From Azoarcus sp. (GTDB lineage: Bacteria; Pseudomonadota; Gammaproteobacteria; Burkholderiales; Rhodocyclaceae), in NCBI GenBank assembly GCA_031258035.1, contig JAIRNL010000191.1, positions 1 to 13,232 of the forward strand: DNA of 13,232 nt. Reading direction: 5' to 3'. This document shows, in pieces, positions 1 through 6,465 of the stretch. How positions within the stretch are numbered: position 1 is the stretch's first letter; every line of letters begins with the position of its first letter. Made by a program: the position numbers and the translations under genes. The notes under the pieces are model-generated. The model had not been told where the DNA came from, ran no database searches, and saw only the letters and a program-made list of their open reading frames with translations.

Positions 1-171
1 GCCGCCGCCATCGGCGAATCCTCCGACACCATCGAGGATGTGATCGAACCTTATCTGATCCAGCAAGGCTACCTGCAACGCACGCCGCGCGGTCGCATCG
101 CCACGCCGGCGATCTGGCAGCACTTCGGACTCGTCCCGCCCAGGCGCGGCGGCGATCTGTTCGCGCCCTGA
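1..171 (+). CDS. ruvB: Holliday junction branch migration helicase RuvB (3' end only)
   Basis: RuvB is the hexameric AAA+ motor that, with RuvA, drives branch migration of Holliday junctions in recombinational repair. Only the last 56 codons lie in the window; the reading frame is open from base 1. The visible part is the C-terminal winged-helix DNA-binding domain, with the family-typical stretches DTIEDVIEPYLIQQGYL and RTPRGRIAT, followed by an end resembling the usual HFGL terminus plus a short tail (VPPRRGGDLFAP). The ATPase domains lie upstream of the window. A small membrane protein gene starts 16 nt after the stop and may be cotranscribed. The match to the conserved RuvB C-terminus leaves little doubt. 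Confidence 0.95.
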   Translation, partial: AAAIGESSDTIEDVIEPYLIQQGYLQRTPRGRIATPAIWQHFGLVPPRRGGDLFAP

Positions 172-187
172 CGCCCAAGAGGCCGCC

Positions 188-535
188 ATGCGTTTTTTCT
201 CGGTGGCAATGTTCGTCCTGTGCGCGCTCGGCGGCCTGTACCTGCTCGTCGCCGCGCCGGAGTTCTCCATGCCCGAGCGCCACGATCCCGCACACTGGCG
301 CCAGTTCGGTCCGTCGGCCGCGCGCGCTCTCGGCGGCGGCCTGCTGGCGGTTGCGGCGCTGGCGGCCATCTTCTTCCGCCACCAATACGCCGACGTCCGC
401 CGCCCGCCCGAACCGACGGCACAGAAAATCTATTTCGCGCTCGTCGTGCTGGCTCTCGCCCTGATCAGCCTCGCCCTCGATCTGGCTGAACCCGTTCCGC
501 CGCCGCCCGCCCGATCGACGCAGCCAGCCTCCTGA
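188..535 (+). CDS. Small three-helix membrane protein, unknown function
   Basis: I do not recognise a named family for this 115-residue protein. It shows three hydrophobic stretches: residues about 4-24, about 45-63 and about 80-100. The first two are joined by a polar loop containing PERHDPAHWRQFG, and the protein ends in a proline-rich tail (EPVPPPPARSTQPAS). This suggests a small integral inner-membrane protein. The ATG at 188 is preceded by AAGAGG (177-182) at good spacing. It begins 16 nt after ruvB, so cotranscription is plausible. The strong hydrophobic pattern and the ribosome-binding site argue for a real gene. An overlapping reading frame at 220-489 is arginine/proline-rich noise. 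Confidence 0.7.
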   Translation: MRFFSVAMFVLCALGGLYLLVAAPEFSMPERHDPAHWRQFGPSAARALGGGLLAVAALAAIFFRHQYADVRRPPEPTAQKIYFALVVLALALISLALDLAEPVPPPPARSTQPAS

Positions 536-846
536 GGCATTCGCCCCCGGCCAGGCCAGCCCCGCCGGATGGGATCGGGCGCCGCCTCGGCGATTTGCCG
601 GAATATGCCCAGCCCGATTGCCGCCCGGACACGACGCCCGCCGCGCCAACGGCATCCCCTGGGCGTGCGCGCCTGGCTGGCCAGGAGCACAATCGCGTCA
701 ATGCGCACAAAACCATACCATGGGATACATTCATGACAAGACCGCCGCCTGGCAAACGCGCTACCTTTGCACCTGTTTTCAAACCCCGCTCGCCGCGGCA
801 CACGACAGGCCCGATGCGAGCAATCACACCCAGGAGAATGACCATC
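536..846. other. Intergenic stretch, nothing clearly functional
   Basis: This 311-base gap separates the small membrane protein gene from the CigR-like gene. The downstream gene's frame stays open back to an ATG at 595, but that extension (residues such as YAQPDCRPDTTPAAP) has no domain character, and it would bury an obvious signal peptide. CCTGGC and GCCAGG form a short inverted repeat at 672-685. TTGCAC at 767-772 resembles a -35 box but has no credible -10 partner. I see no convincing promoter, terminator or RNA gene here. Confidence 0.5.
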
Positions 847-1458
847 ATGAAACATCGCCCGTCCTTGCGCGCCCTACTGGCTACCCTGCTGGCTGCATGT
901 GCGTTTAGCGCCCCGGCCCTGGCTGCGCCGCACGATCATGACAGGAACAGCCATGACCGTCGCCCGCCGCCACATCGCGCCGATCAGCCACCACGTCACG
1001 CCAACCCGCCACCGCGCCGCGCCAACCCGCCACCGCGCCGCGCCAACCCGCCACCACGCCGCGCCAACCCGCCACCACGCCGTGCCAACCCGCCGCCGCG
1101 CCGTGCCAACCCGCCGCCGCGTCGAGCCAGCCGTCACGCGCCGCCGCGAGCCGCGTATCTTGAAAACCGCCATCGCGGTATCGCGCGCGATTATTTTTTG
1201 CGCGAATATGCCAGGGGCCGCTGCCCACCCGGACTCACCCGCCGCGGCCCGGGCTGCGTGCCCGCCGGTGCGCGCATCTGGTCTCGTGGCCGGATCCTGC
1301 CGCGCGGCGTGGTCTATTACGACGTCCCCGCGCCGCTACTCGTCGAACTACCGCCGCCGCCTCGCGGACAGCGTTACGTGCGCGTGGCGGGCGACATCCT
1401 GCTGATTGCGATCGGCACCGGTCTGGTGGTCGACGCCATCCAGGATATTTTCGATTGA
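847..1458 (+). CDS. Secreted RcnB/CigR-like protein with Pro/Arg heptad repeats
   Basis: The 203-residue product starts with a signal peptide (basic MKHRPSLR, a hydrophobic core to about residue 20, probable cleavage after ALA at residue 26), so it should reach the periplasm. Residues about 45-93 are a low-complexity segment whose core is six perfect ANPPPRR heptads (residues 52-93). Residues about 104-203 resemble the RcnB/CigR family: RDYFLREYARGRCPPGL, a GCVPAG turn, LPRGVVYYDVP and a hydrophobic end, GDILLIAIGTGLVVDAI. Relatives are linked to nickel/cobalt homeostasis (RcnB) or to virulence restraint (CigR), but most members are uncharacterised, so no function is assigned. The start at 847 is chosen because the signal peptide begins there and AGGAG lies at 832-836. 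An in-frame ATG at 838 is too close to that site, and one at 595 would bury the signal. Confidence 0.75.
   Translation: MKHRPSLRALLATLLAACAFSAPALAAPHDHDRNSHDRRPPPHRADQPPRHANPPPRRANPPPRRANPPPRRANPPPRRANPPPRRANPPPRRASRHAPPRAAYLENRHRGIARDYFLREYARGRCPPGLTRRGPGCVPAGARIWSRGRILPRGVVYYDVPAPLLVELPPPPRGQRYVRVAGDILLIAIGTGLVVDAIQDIFD
1000..1125 (+). repeat. Six tandem 21-bp units coding ANPPPRR
   Basis: Six consecutive 21-bp units begin with GCCAACCCGCC at 1000, 1021, 1042, 1063, 1084 and 1105. All encode Ala-Asn-Pro-Pro-Pro-Arg-Arg. Differences are confined to the third codon positions of the fifth to seventh codons. Units 1 and 2 are identical, 3 and 4 differ only in the last base, and 5 and 6 differ only near the end. 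A degenerate seventh copy (ADQPPRH) sits immediately before, at 979-999. The neighbour-to-neighbour similarity is what stepwise duplication by slippage would leave. Because the unit is a multiple of three and lacks stops, it also keeps other frames open on both strands. Confidence 0.95.
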
Positions 1459-1476
1459 CCGGCGCGGCAACTACGG

Positions 1477-1495
1477 GCGGGCACAGTTCGCCCGC
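1477..1495. terminator. Weak hairpin between convergent CigR-like gene and tRNA-Ser
   Basis: GCGGGC (1477-1482) pairs with GCCCGC (1490-1495) around a 7-nt loop, giving a 6-bp G/C stem between the ends of two convergent genes. Neither side has a T tract, so it is not a canonical intrinsic terminator. Position is the main argument. Confidence 0.3.
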
Positions 1496-1526
1496 AAAGC
1501 GCGCCACGTCATGGCTGTCCAGTCAA

Positions 1527-1616
1527 TGGCGGTGGGTCAGGGATTCGAACCCTGGAAGGGGTTGCCCCCTTGCTAGTTTTCAAGACTAGTGCCTTCAACC
1601 GCTCGGCCAACCCACC
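1527..1616 (-). tRNA. tRNA-Ser (anticodon UGA)
   Basis: Read on the minus strand, this is a 90-nt class II tRNA. The acceptor stem GGTGGGT (1616-1610) pairs with ACCCACC (1537-1531). The D arm is TTGGCCGAGCGGTTGAAGGC. The anticodon stem CTAGT/ACTAG encloses the loop CTTGAAA, with anticodon TGA at 1582-1580. There is a long variable arm (AAGGGGG/CCCCTT region) and a T arm with GGTTCGAATCC. The discriminator base G (1530) is followed by an encoded CCA (1529-1527). The long variable arm plus UGA identifies serine, reading UCN codons, mainly UCA. It lies convergent to the CigR-like gene. Confidence 0.97.
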
Positions 1617-1647
1617 GTTTCCGCGATGCAGCCAGTTTTCTGGCCGC

Positions 1648-1678
1648 ATAGTAAGCCCGAACGACTTTTGCAGGTCAA
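1648..1678 (-). promoter_or_regulatory. Probable promoter of tRNA-Ser
   Basis: On the minus strand, TTGACC (1678-1673) and TACTAT (1653-1648) form a -35/-10 pair with 19-nt spacing, slightly long. The -10 is followed by a G/C-rich stretch (GCGGCC), as in stringently controlled stable-RNA promoters. Transcription would begin near 1641, giving a leader of about 25 nt before the mature 5' end. GCCAG-TTTT-CTGGC at 1631-1644 can form a small hairpin at that point. Confidence 0.5.
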
Positions 1679-1732
1679 CCTCCACCAGAGCCTCGCGCAC
1701 TTATCGCATTTATCAACGTCCAATGCTTGTTT

Positions 1733-1741
1733 TGTTATGAT
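1733..1741 (+). promoter_or_regulatory. Extended -10 promoter for the carbonic anhydrase gene
   Basis: TGTTATGAT at 1733-1741 fits the extended -10 pattern TGnTATAAT with one mismatch, and the -35 region (TCAACG, 1713-1718) is poor, as is usual for this class. The start of transcription would be near 1748, about 40 nt before the ATG. A perfect 12-base palindrome, CTGCCGCGGCAG (1744-1755), overlaps that point and could be a binding site or only a hairpin. Confidence 0.4.
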
Positions 1742-1786
1742 CGCTGCCGCGGCAGTGACGCCGCTGACCTCCGGAGAACGAACAGG

Positions 1787-2335
1787 ATGGGTATCTACGC
1801 CCTAGACGGGAGCAGACCCCGGATCAACGAAGACTGCTGGATCGCCCATACCGCAACGGTCATCGGAGACGTGACCCTCGGCCGCGACGTGAGCATCTGG
1901 TACAACGTGGTCATCCGCGGCGATAACGCGCCCATCGCCATCGGCGATGGCACCAATGTCCAGGATGGCTCCATCCTCCATAACGACGAGGGCGTGCCGC
2001 TGACGATCGGCGCCGGGGTCACGGTCGGCCACATGGCAATGCTGCACGGCTGTACCATCGGCGACGGCTGCCTGATCGGCATCAACGCCGTCGTCCTCAA
2101 TAACGCCGTGCTGGGCAGGAATTGCCTCATCGGCGCCAATGCGTTGATTCCCGAAGGCAAGACCATTCCCGATCGCTCGCTGGTGGTCGGTTCGCCGGGA
2201 CGGGTGCTGCGCACCCTGACCGATGACGAACTCGCTCGCCTGCACGGCAACGCCCGACATTACATCGACAATGCCCGCCGCTTCCGGGCCGGACTCGTCG
2301 AATTACGCACCCCATCCGCCCATGCCGATATCTGA
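1787..2335 (+). CDS. Gamma-class carbonic anhydrase family protein (YrdA-like)
   Basis: This 182-residue protein is a left-handed beta-helix of hexapeptide repeats (IGDVTLG, IAIGDG, LTIGAGVTVG, CTIGDGCLIG and so on), the fold of trimeric gamma carbonic anhydrases and their YrdA/PaaY/CaiE relatives. The three metal-ligand histidines are present: H65 in SILHND, and H82 and H87 in GHMAMLHG, spaced five apart as in the archaeal Cam enzyme. R44, D46, Q59 and D60 also sit at the conserved positions. The acidic loop of Cam is missing, as in most bacterial relatives, so CO2 hydration is possible but not assured. The ATG at 1787 has GGAGA at 1773-1777; an in-frame ATG at 1727 lies upstream of the putative promoter's start point. 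Its 3' end overlaps the NlpC/P60 gene by 14 nt. Length matches YrdA. Confidence 0.92.
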   Translation: MGIYALDGSRPRINEDCWIAHTATVIGDVTLGRDVSIWYNVVIRGDNAPIAIGDGTNVQDGSILHNDEGVPLTIGAGVTVGHMAMLHGCTIGDGCLIGINAVVLNNAVLGRNCLIGANALIPEGKTIPDRSLVVGSPGRVLRTLTDDELARLHGNARHYIDNARRFRAGLVELRTPSAHADI

Positions 2336-2906
2336 AACCACGCGCCGGTTCGCGCGTTTCGTCCTGCCCATGCTGGCTTGCGCCGCGATCGGTGCATGCA
2401 GCGTGGCGCCGCCGGGCAACCGCGCCAGCGCCAGCAGGGCGCCGGACGTCTATGGCGACATGCTGGAGGACGATGAGAAACCCTCTCCGTTCGCCACGTA
2501 TTTCATGCTCGATGATCCCACGCAGCGCCAGGAAATCGTGTTGCGCGCTTTCGAGCTGCTCGGCGTCGACTATCTCTGGGGCGGCGACGATCCGGAAATC
2601 GGTCTCGATTGCAGCGGCATGGTGAGCTATCTGGTGGAACGGATCAGCGGTCGCAAGCTGCCGCACCACGCGGCCACCATCGCCCAGATCACCCGCCCGA
2701 TCAAGCGCCATGAACTGGCACCCGGCGATCTCGTTTTTTTCAATACGCTTGGCCGCCGCCATTCGCACATGGGGATCTACATCGGCGACAACCGTTTCAT
2801 CCACGCGCCGGCGCCCGGGCAGAAGGTTCGCGTCGAACGGCTCAATACCCGCTATTACACCGAGCACCTCGATGGCCTGCACACGCTGATCCGGACAGGC
2901 AACTGA
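2322..2906 (+). CDS. NlpC/P60 family peptidoglycan hydrolase, probable lipoprotein
   Basis: The 194-residue product resembles Spr/MepS-type cell-wall endopeptidases, which cut peptide cross-links or stems of peptidoglycan. It starts with a basic region and hydrophobic core ending in AAIGAC, a plausible lipobox with C26 as the lipidated residue; the Gly at -2 is a little unusual. A linker of about 45 residues leads to the NlpC/P60 domain (about 70-194). The catalytic cysteine is C97 in LDCSGM, and the histidines are H149 in HSHMGIYIG and H161 in FIHAPAPG. Supporting motifs are YLWGG and LAPGDLVFF. The start at 2322 is chosen because it puts the signal sequence first. It overlaps the preceding gene by 14 nt and has no good ribosome-binding site, so translational coupling is likely. 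It ends 18 nt from the convergent engB. Confidence 0.9.
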   Translation: MPISETTRRFARFVLPMLACAAIGACSVAPPGNRASASRAPDVYGDMLEDDEKPSPFATYFMLDDPTQRQEIVLRAFELLGVDYLWGGDDPEIGLDCSGMVSYLVERISGRKLPHHAATIAQITRPIKRHELAPGDLVFFNTLGRRHSHMGIYIGDNRFIHAPAPGQKVRVERLNTRYYTEHLDGLHTLIRTGN

Positions 2907-2924
2907 CCGGGCCGGCGGACGCCT

Positions 2925-3542
2925 TCATGTTTCCGCCCCAGGCGTGCCCGCCAGCCACGCGCCCACGACCCGCTCGCACTCTTCGACACCGTTCCTGGTC
3001 AGACTGGAAAACAGCTGTACCGTGATCCGCTCGCCATGGCCATGCGCCGCCAGCGCCTCACGCACTTTGCGCAAGGTGGCCTGCGCCGCGCCGCGCGAGA
3101 GTTTGTCGCTCTTGGTGAGCAGGATGTGGATGGGCCGCCCGGAAGGCGCGAACCAGCCGATCATCTGGCGGTCGAGCGCGGTGAGCGGGTGGCGCGTATC
3201 CATCATCAGCACCAGCCCGGCAAGCGCCATGCGCGTCTTGAGATAGCTTTCGATCAGTTCTCCCCACTGGAGACGGATTCTTTCCGGCACGGCGGCATAG
3301 CCATAGCCAGGCAGGTCGACGAGGCGGGCGCCGCACGGGAGACGGAAAAAATTGAGAAGTTGGGTGCGGCCCGGCGTCTTCGAGACGTAGGCGAGCCGCG
3401 TATGGCCCGCCAATGTATTGATTGCGCTGGATTTTCCGGCGTTCGAGCGGCCGGCGAAGGCAATTTCGAAGCCGTCGGCGGGCGGCAGCGCGGACGGTTT
3501 GGCAATCGAGGTTTCAAAGCTGGCTTGGCGGAAGATGGACAT
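2925..3542 (-). CDS. engB: Ribosome biogenesis GTPase EngB (YihA/YsxC)
   Basis: EngB is a small Era-like GTPase needed for assembly of the large ribosomal subunit and is essential in many bacteria. The 205-residue product has the full GTPase set: G1 GRSNAGKSS at 31-39, a switch I/G2 region KTPGRTQLLNFF at 55-66, G3 DLPGYGYA at 76-83, G4 TKSD at 143-146 and an SSL motif near the C-terminus for G5. The chosen start (ATG at 3542, MSIFRQASF) gives the usual N-terminus and length. An in-frame ATG at 3593 would add 17 residues without family character; neither start has a strong ribosome-binding site. It diverges from the cytochrome c4 gene and converges on the NlpC/P60 gene. Confidence 0.95.
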   Translation of the reverse strand: MSIFRQASFETSIAKPSALPPADGFEIAFAGRSNAGKSSAINTLAGHTRLAYVSKTPGRTQLLNFFRLPCGARLVDLPGYGYAAVPERIRLQWGELIESYLKTRMALAGLVLMMDTRHPLTALDRQMIGWFAPSGRPIHILLTKSDKLSRGAAQATLRKVREALAAHGHGERITVQLFSSLTRNGVEECERVVGAWLAGTPGAET

Positions 3543-3608
3543 AAGGTCTTGACGTGGCGGCGAGGCGGCGGCGGGGAGGCCGCGCAAAATCATACAAAGG
3601 AAGGTTCG

Positions 3609-3622
3609 TGTTATAGAATAAC
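3609..3622. promoter_or_regulatory. Symmetric -10 element between engB and cytochrome c4 gene
   Basis: GTTAT-AGA-ATAAC (3610-3622) is a 13-base inverted repeat in the divergent intergenic gap. On the plus strand, TG-T-TATAGA (3609-3617) is an extended -10 for the cytochrome gene, with an expected start near 3624 and a leader of about 40 nt. On the minus strand, TATAAC (3615-3610) or TATTCT (3619-3614) could serve engB. No good -35 is visible on either side. The same bases could alternatively be a repressor or activator site. Confidence 0.4.
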
Positions 3623-3661
3623 GCGCTTAAGGACTACTCCCCACGGCTTATCGAGGACATC

Positions 3662-4282
3662 ATGATCAAGCGTTCCCTGCTGCTGTCGCTGCTGCTCGTC
3701 GGCAGTTTCCAGACCCAGGCCCAGACTCCCGAAGAAAAAGCCAGGCAGCACATTGATACTGTCTGTGTCGCCTGTCACATGGCCGACGGCAACAGCCAGG
3801 TGCCCGAGCAGGCCAAGCTCGCGGGCCAGCATACCGACTACCTCTATAAGCAGATGCGCGATTTCAAGAGCCTGGACGGCAAGCCCCCCGTGCGCGAGAA
3901 CGCCATCATGAACGGCATGATTTCCGTGGTTCCCGATGAGGATTTGCGCGCGGTGGCCGATTATCTCGCGGCGCAGACGCTGCAACCGGCCGCGGCCAAG
4001 AACGTCGAGACTTTTGCCGCCGGACAGAAAATCTGGCGTGCCGGCATCGCCGCCAAGGGAGTGCCGGCCTGTGCCGCCTGTCATGGCCCCGCGGGTAAGG
4101 GCTTGCCAGCGCAATATCCGGCGCTGGCGGGACAGTTTCCCGAATATATCGAAATCCAGCTCAAGGCTTTCCGTGATGGCGTGCGCGCCAACGACCCGGC
4201 GGGCATGATGCGCGCCATCGCGCTGCGCATGACCGATCCGGAAATCAAGGCAGTCGCCGACTACGCCGCCGGGCTGCGCTGA
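3662..4282 (+). CDS. Diheme cytochrome c4
   Basis: Cytochrome c4 is a periplasmic, often membrane-associated two-heme electron carrier that passes electrons toward terminal oxidases. The 206-residue product has a Sec signal (MIKRSLLLSLLLVGSFQTQA, probable cleavage near residue 20) and two homologous cytochrome c domains. Heme sites are CVACH at 35-39 and CAACH at 137-141. By alignment of the two halves, the sixth ligands are probably M83 and M183, the latter in GMMRAIALRM. Each domain ends in the usual helix (DEDLRAVADYL, DPEIKAVADY). GAGGA at 3653-3657 is the ribosome-binding site, slightly close to the ATG. A strong terminator follows, and the ResB/CcsB maturation genes come next, as in other betaproteobacteria. 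Confidence 0.95.
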   Translation: MIKRSLLLSLLLVGSFQTQAQTPEEKARQHIDTVCVACHMADGNSQVPEQAKLAGQHTDYLYKQMRDFKSLDGKPPVRENAIMNGMISVVPDEDLRAVADYLAAQTLQPAAAKNVETFAAGQKIWRAGIAAKGVPACAACHGPAGKGLPAQYPALAGQFPEYIEIQLKAFRDGVRANDPAGMMRAIALRMTDPEIKAVADYAAGLR

Positions 4283-4310
4283 GACGCGCAACATCCGGCG
4301 GGCAGACGAT

Positions 4311-4350
4311 CGAAAAAGAAAGGGGGCGAAGCCGCCCCCTTTCTTTTTCG
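4311..4350. terminator. Strong intrinsic terminator after cytochrome c4
   Basis: Bases 4311-4326 (CGAAAAAGAAAGGGGG) pair perfectly with 4335-4350, and two further pairs (4327-4334, 4328-4333) close a 4-nt loop: an 18-bp stem. The A-rich 5' arm and T-rich 3' arm make it a canonical terminator that could work in both directions. It ends 39 nt before resB, so most cytochrome transcripts should stop here. Confidence 0.9.
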
Positions 4351-4389
4351 GGCTCACCTCCCAATCTCTTTGTCTTTGGCAGAATCACG

Positions 4390-6450
4390 ATGCAGCGAGC
4401 CAGCGCGCGAGCGTCCACCCTGGAAGCGCTCATCGAACTCTTGAGTTCGATGCGTTTCGCCATCAGCCTGCTCACCGTGCTGGCGATCGCCTCGGTCATC
4501 GGCACAGTGGTGCAGCAGAACGAACCGGCGAACGCCTATCTCAACCAGTTCGGCCAGTTCTGGGATCCGGTCTTCGCCCGCATGGATCTATACGCGGTCT
4601 ATGGCGCCGTCTGGTTTCTCGCCATCCTCGCGTTCCTGGTGCTGTCGACGACACTGTGCATCGTTCGACAGTCCGTGCCGATCGTGCGCGAGATTCGCGG
4701 TTTCCGCGAGCGCGCGCGCGAAGCTTCCCTGCGGCTTTTCGCCCACCAAGCCAGCCTTGCGCCCACCTTGCCGCCGCAGGCACGACGCGACGCGGTCACG
4801 GCCTACCTCGCGGGCGCGGGGTTCCGTTTCCGGGTCGATGAGCGCGAGGACGGCGCGCTCATCGCAGCCAGGCAAGGCGCCGCTGGACGCATCGGTTATT
4901 TTCTCGCCCACGGCGCCATCGTCCTGATCTGCGTCGGCGGTCTGCTCGACGGCAATCTGCCGCTCGCCTGGCAGATGAAGCTCGGCGGCAAGGCACCCGC
5001 CTCCGGAGACCAGCCGGTTGCCCACATCCCCGCCTCGGCCCGCCTCGACCGGAGCAACTGGAGTTATCGCGGCAATATCTATATTCCCGAGGGCGGCGAC
5101 ACCGATTTCGCCGTGCTCAACGTCGATGACGGCGTTTTGCTCCAACCCCTGCCATTCAAGGTCGCACTCAAACGCTTCCGCATCGACCATTACCCGAGCG
5201 GCATGCCAAGGCGCTACGCCAGCGACCTCGTGCTCACCGACAGCGACAGCAGCCAGAGTTTCGAGCGCACGCTCGAAGTCAACAAACCGATCGAGTACCG
5301 GGGCGTCACCCTGTTCCAGTCCGGTTTCGACGACGGCGGCTCCCTGCTGCGCCTCACGATGCGCGATTTCGTCCCCGGCGGCGCCCGCCCGCCGCATCCG
5401 CTCGAAGTCGAAGTCGGCAGCCGCCTGTCGCTCCAGAAGTTCGGCTACGACTACACGCTCGAAGCCACAGGTTTCCGCCCGATCAACGTCGAGAACTTCG
5501 CCCCCCCCGCGCCCGCCGGCGGCAGCCTGTTCGATCATTTCCTCGGCAGTGGGGCGCGGACGCAAATCGACGAAAACCTGCGCAACCTCGGCCCGGTGTA
5601 TACCTTCAAGCTGCGCGATGCCGCTGGGCAGGCGCGTGAATTCAGCAATTACATGCTGCCGCTCGAACTCTCCGGCCACAAATATCTTTTCAGCGGCGTG
5701 CGCGCCAGCCAGATGGAAGCGTTCAACTACCTGCGCATCCCGCTCGACGATAACGACAGCGCCGATACCTGGTTCGCCATCCGCCAGATCTTTTTCGACC
5801 CCGCGCGCCACGCCGCGCTTGCCGCGCGCTTCACCGCGCGCGTTTTCGAGCCCGGCGGCGAAGATACTTTGCGGGAACGCCTGAAGGCTGCCGCCGAACA
5901 TACCCTCACCCTTTTTACCCATGGCGGCCTGGATGCCATTTCGGATTTCGTCGAAAGCAAGGCTTTCGACGAGCACACTACCTCCGAGGAAGAACGCCAG
6001 CGCGCCGGCGCGGCCTTCCTCCAGATTCTGCAAGGAATGGTCTGGGATGCCTGGATGAGCGTGCGCGAAGCCGCCGGACAGGACGCGCTCGAACCCGGCG
6101 ACGAGCATGCGCCGTTCATCCGCGATACGCTGATCGCCATGGTCGACGGCTTTCGTTACGACGCGCCGTTCTACCTTCAGCTCACCAATTACGAACACCG
6201 CCAGGCCACCATCCTGCAAGCCACGCGCTCGCCCGGGAAACCGCTGGTCTATCTCGGTTCGCTCTTGCTGGCGCTGGGCGTATTTGCCATGCTTTACATC
6301 CGCGAACGTCGGCTGTTCGTGTTGCTCAAATGCGATGAGGCGCTGATAGCGATGTCGTCGAACCGCAAGGCCATCGACGTGGAGGAGACTTTCGCCCACC
6401 ATTGCGACGGTCTCGCCATCGCCCTCGGCGCCGTGGCCCCGCGCAACTGA
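4390..6450 (+). CDS. resB: Cytochrome c biogenesis protein ResB (CcsB-type, System II)
   Basis: ResB (Ccs1) partners with CcsA/CcsB to carry heme across the membrane and attach it to CxxCH motifs of secreted apocytochromes. The 686-residue product has the family layout: helices at about 23-41, 73-92 and 169-188, then a periplasmic domain of about 430 residues, then a fourth helix at about 618-637 and a cytoplasmic tail. Family stretches include MRFAISLLTVLAIASVIGTV and QFGQFW. H174 in the third helix (FLAHGAIVL) may be the conserved heme-ligand histidine of this helix; that assignment is inferred. The ATG at 4390 lacks a clear ribosome-binding site, and no promoter is obvious in the 39 nt after the terminator. 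Expression may depend on read-through or on a promoter inside the preceding region. ccsB follows 15 nt after the stop. Confidence 0.95.
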   Translation: MQRASARASTLEALIELLSSMRFAISLLTVLAIASVIGTVVQQNEPANAYLNQFGQFWDPVFARMDLYAVYGAVWFLAILAFLVLSTTLCIVRQSVPIVREIRGFRERAREASLRLFAHQASLAPTLPPQARRDAVTAYLAGAGFRFRVDEREDGALIAARQGAAGRIGYFLAHGAIVLICVGGLLDGNLPLAWQMKLGGKAPASGDQPVAHIPASARLDRSNWSYRGNIYIPEGGDTDFAVLNVDDGVLLQPLPFKVALKRFRIDHYPSGMPRRYASDLVLTDSDSSQSFERTLEVNKPIEYRGVTLFQSGFDDGGSLLRLTMRDFVPGGARPPHPLEVEVGSRLSLQKFGYDYTLEATGFRPINVENFAPPAPAGGSLFDHFLGSGARTQIDENLRNLGPVYTFKLRDAAGQAREFSNYMLPLELSGHKYLFSGVRASQMEAFNYLRIPLDDNDSADTWFAIRQIFFDPARHAALAARFTARVFEPGGEDTLRERLKAAAEHTLTLFTHGGLDAISDFVESKAFDEHTTSEEERQRAGAAFLQILQGMVWDAWMSVREAAGQDALEPGDEHAPFIRDTLIAMVDGFRYDAPFYLQLTNYEHRQATILQATRSPGKPLVYLGSLLLALGVFAMLYIRERRLFVLLKCDEALIAMSSNRKAIDVEETFAHHCDGLAIALGAVAPRN

Positions 6451-6465
6451 TCCCTGGGAGATTTC

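Noticed and set aside
595..846. Upstream extension of the CigR-like gene to an ATG at 595
   Set aside because: It would place 84 featureless residues before a clear signal peptide and ignores the AGGAG near 847.
979..1125. Possible CRISPR-like array
   Set aside because: The units are directly contiguous with no spacers and encode a perfect peptide heptad in frame with a secreted protein.
874..1405. Several open frames on both strands through the heptad array
   Set aside because: A stop-free 21-bp repeat keeps these frames open automatically; only the frame from 847 has a signal peptide and a family-like C-terminus.
1527..1616. tRNA-Ser as an integration site for a genomic island
   Set aside because: No integrase, no repeated tRNA 3' end and no composition change is visible on either side.
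2907..2940. Possible terminator between the convergent NlpC/P60 gene and engB
   Set aside because: Only a loose GGCGGA/TCCGCC pairing is visible, with no T tract.
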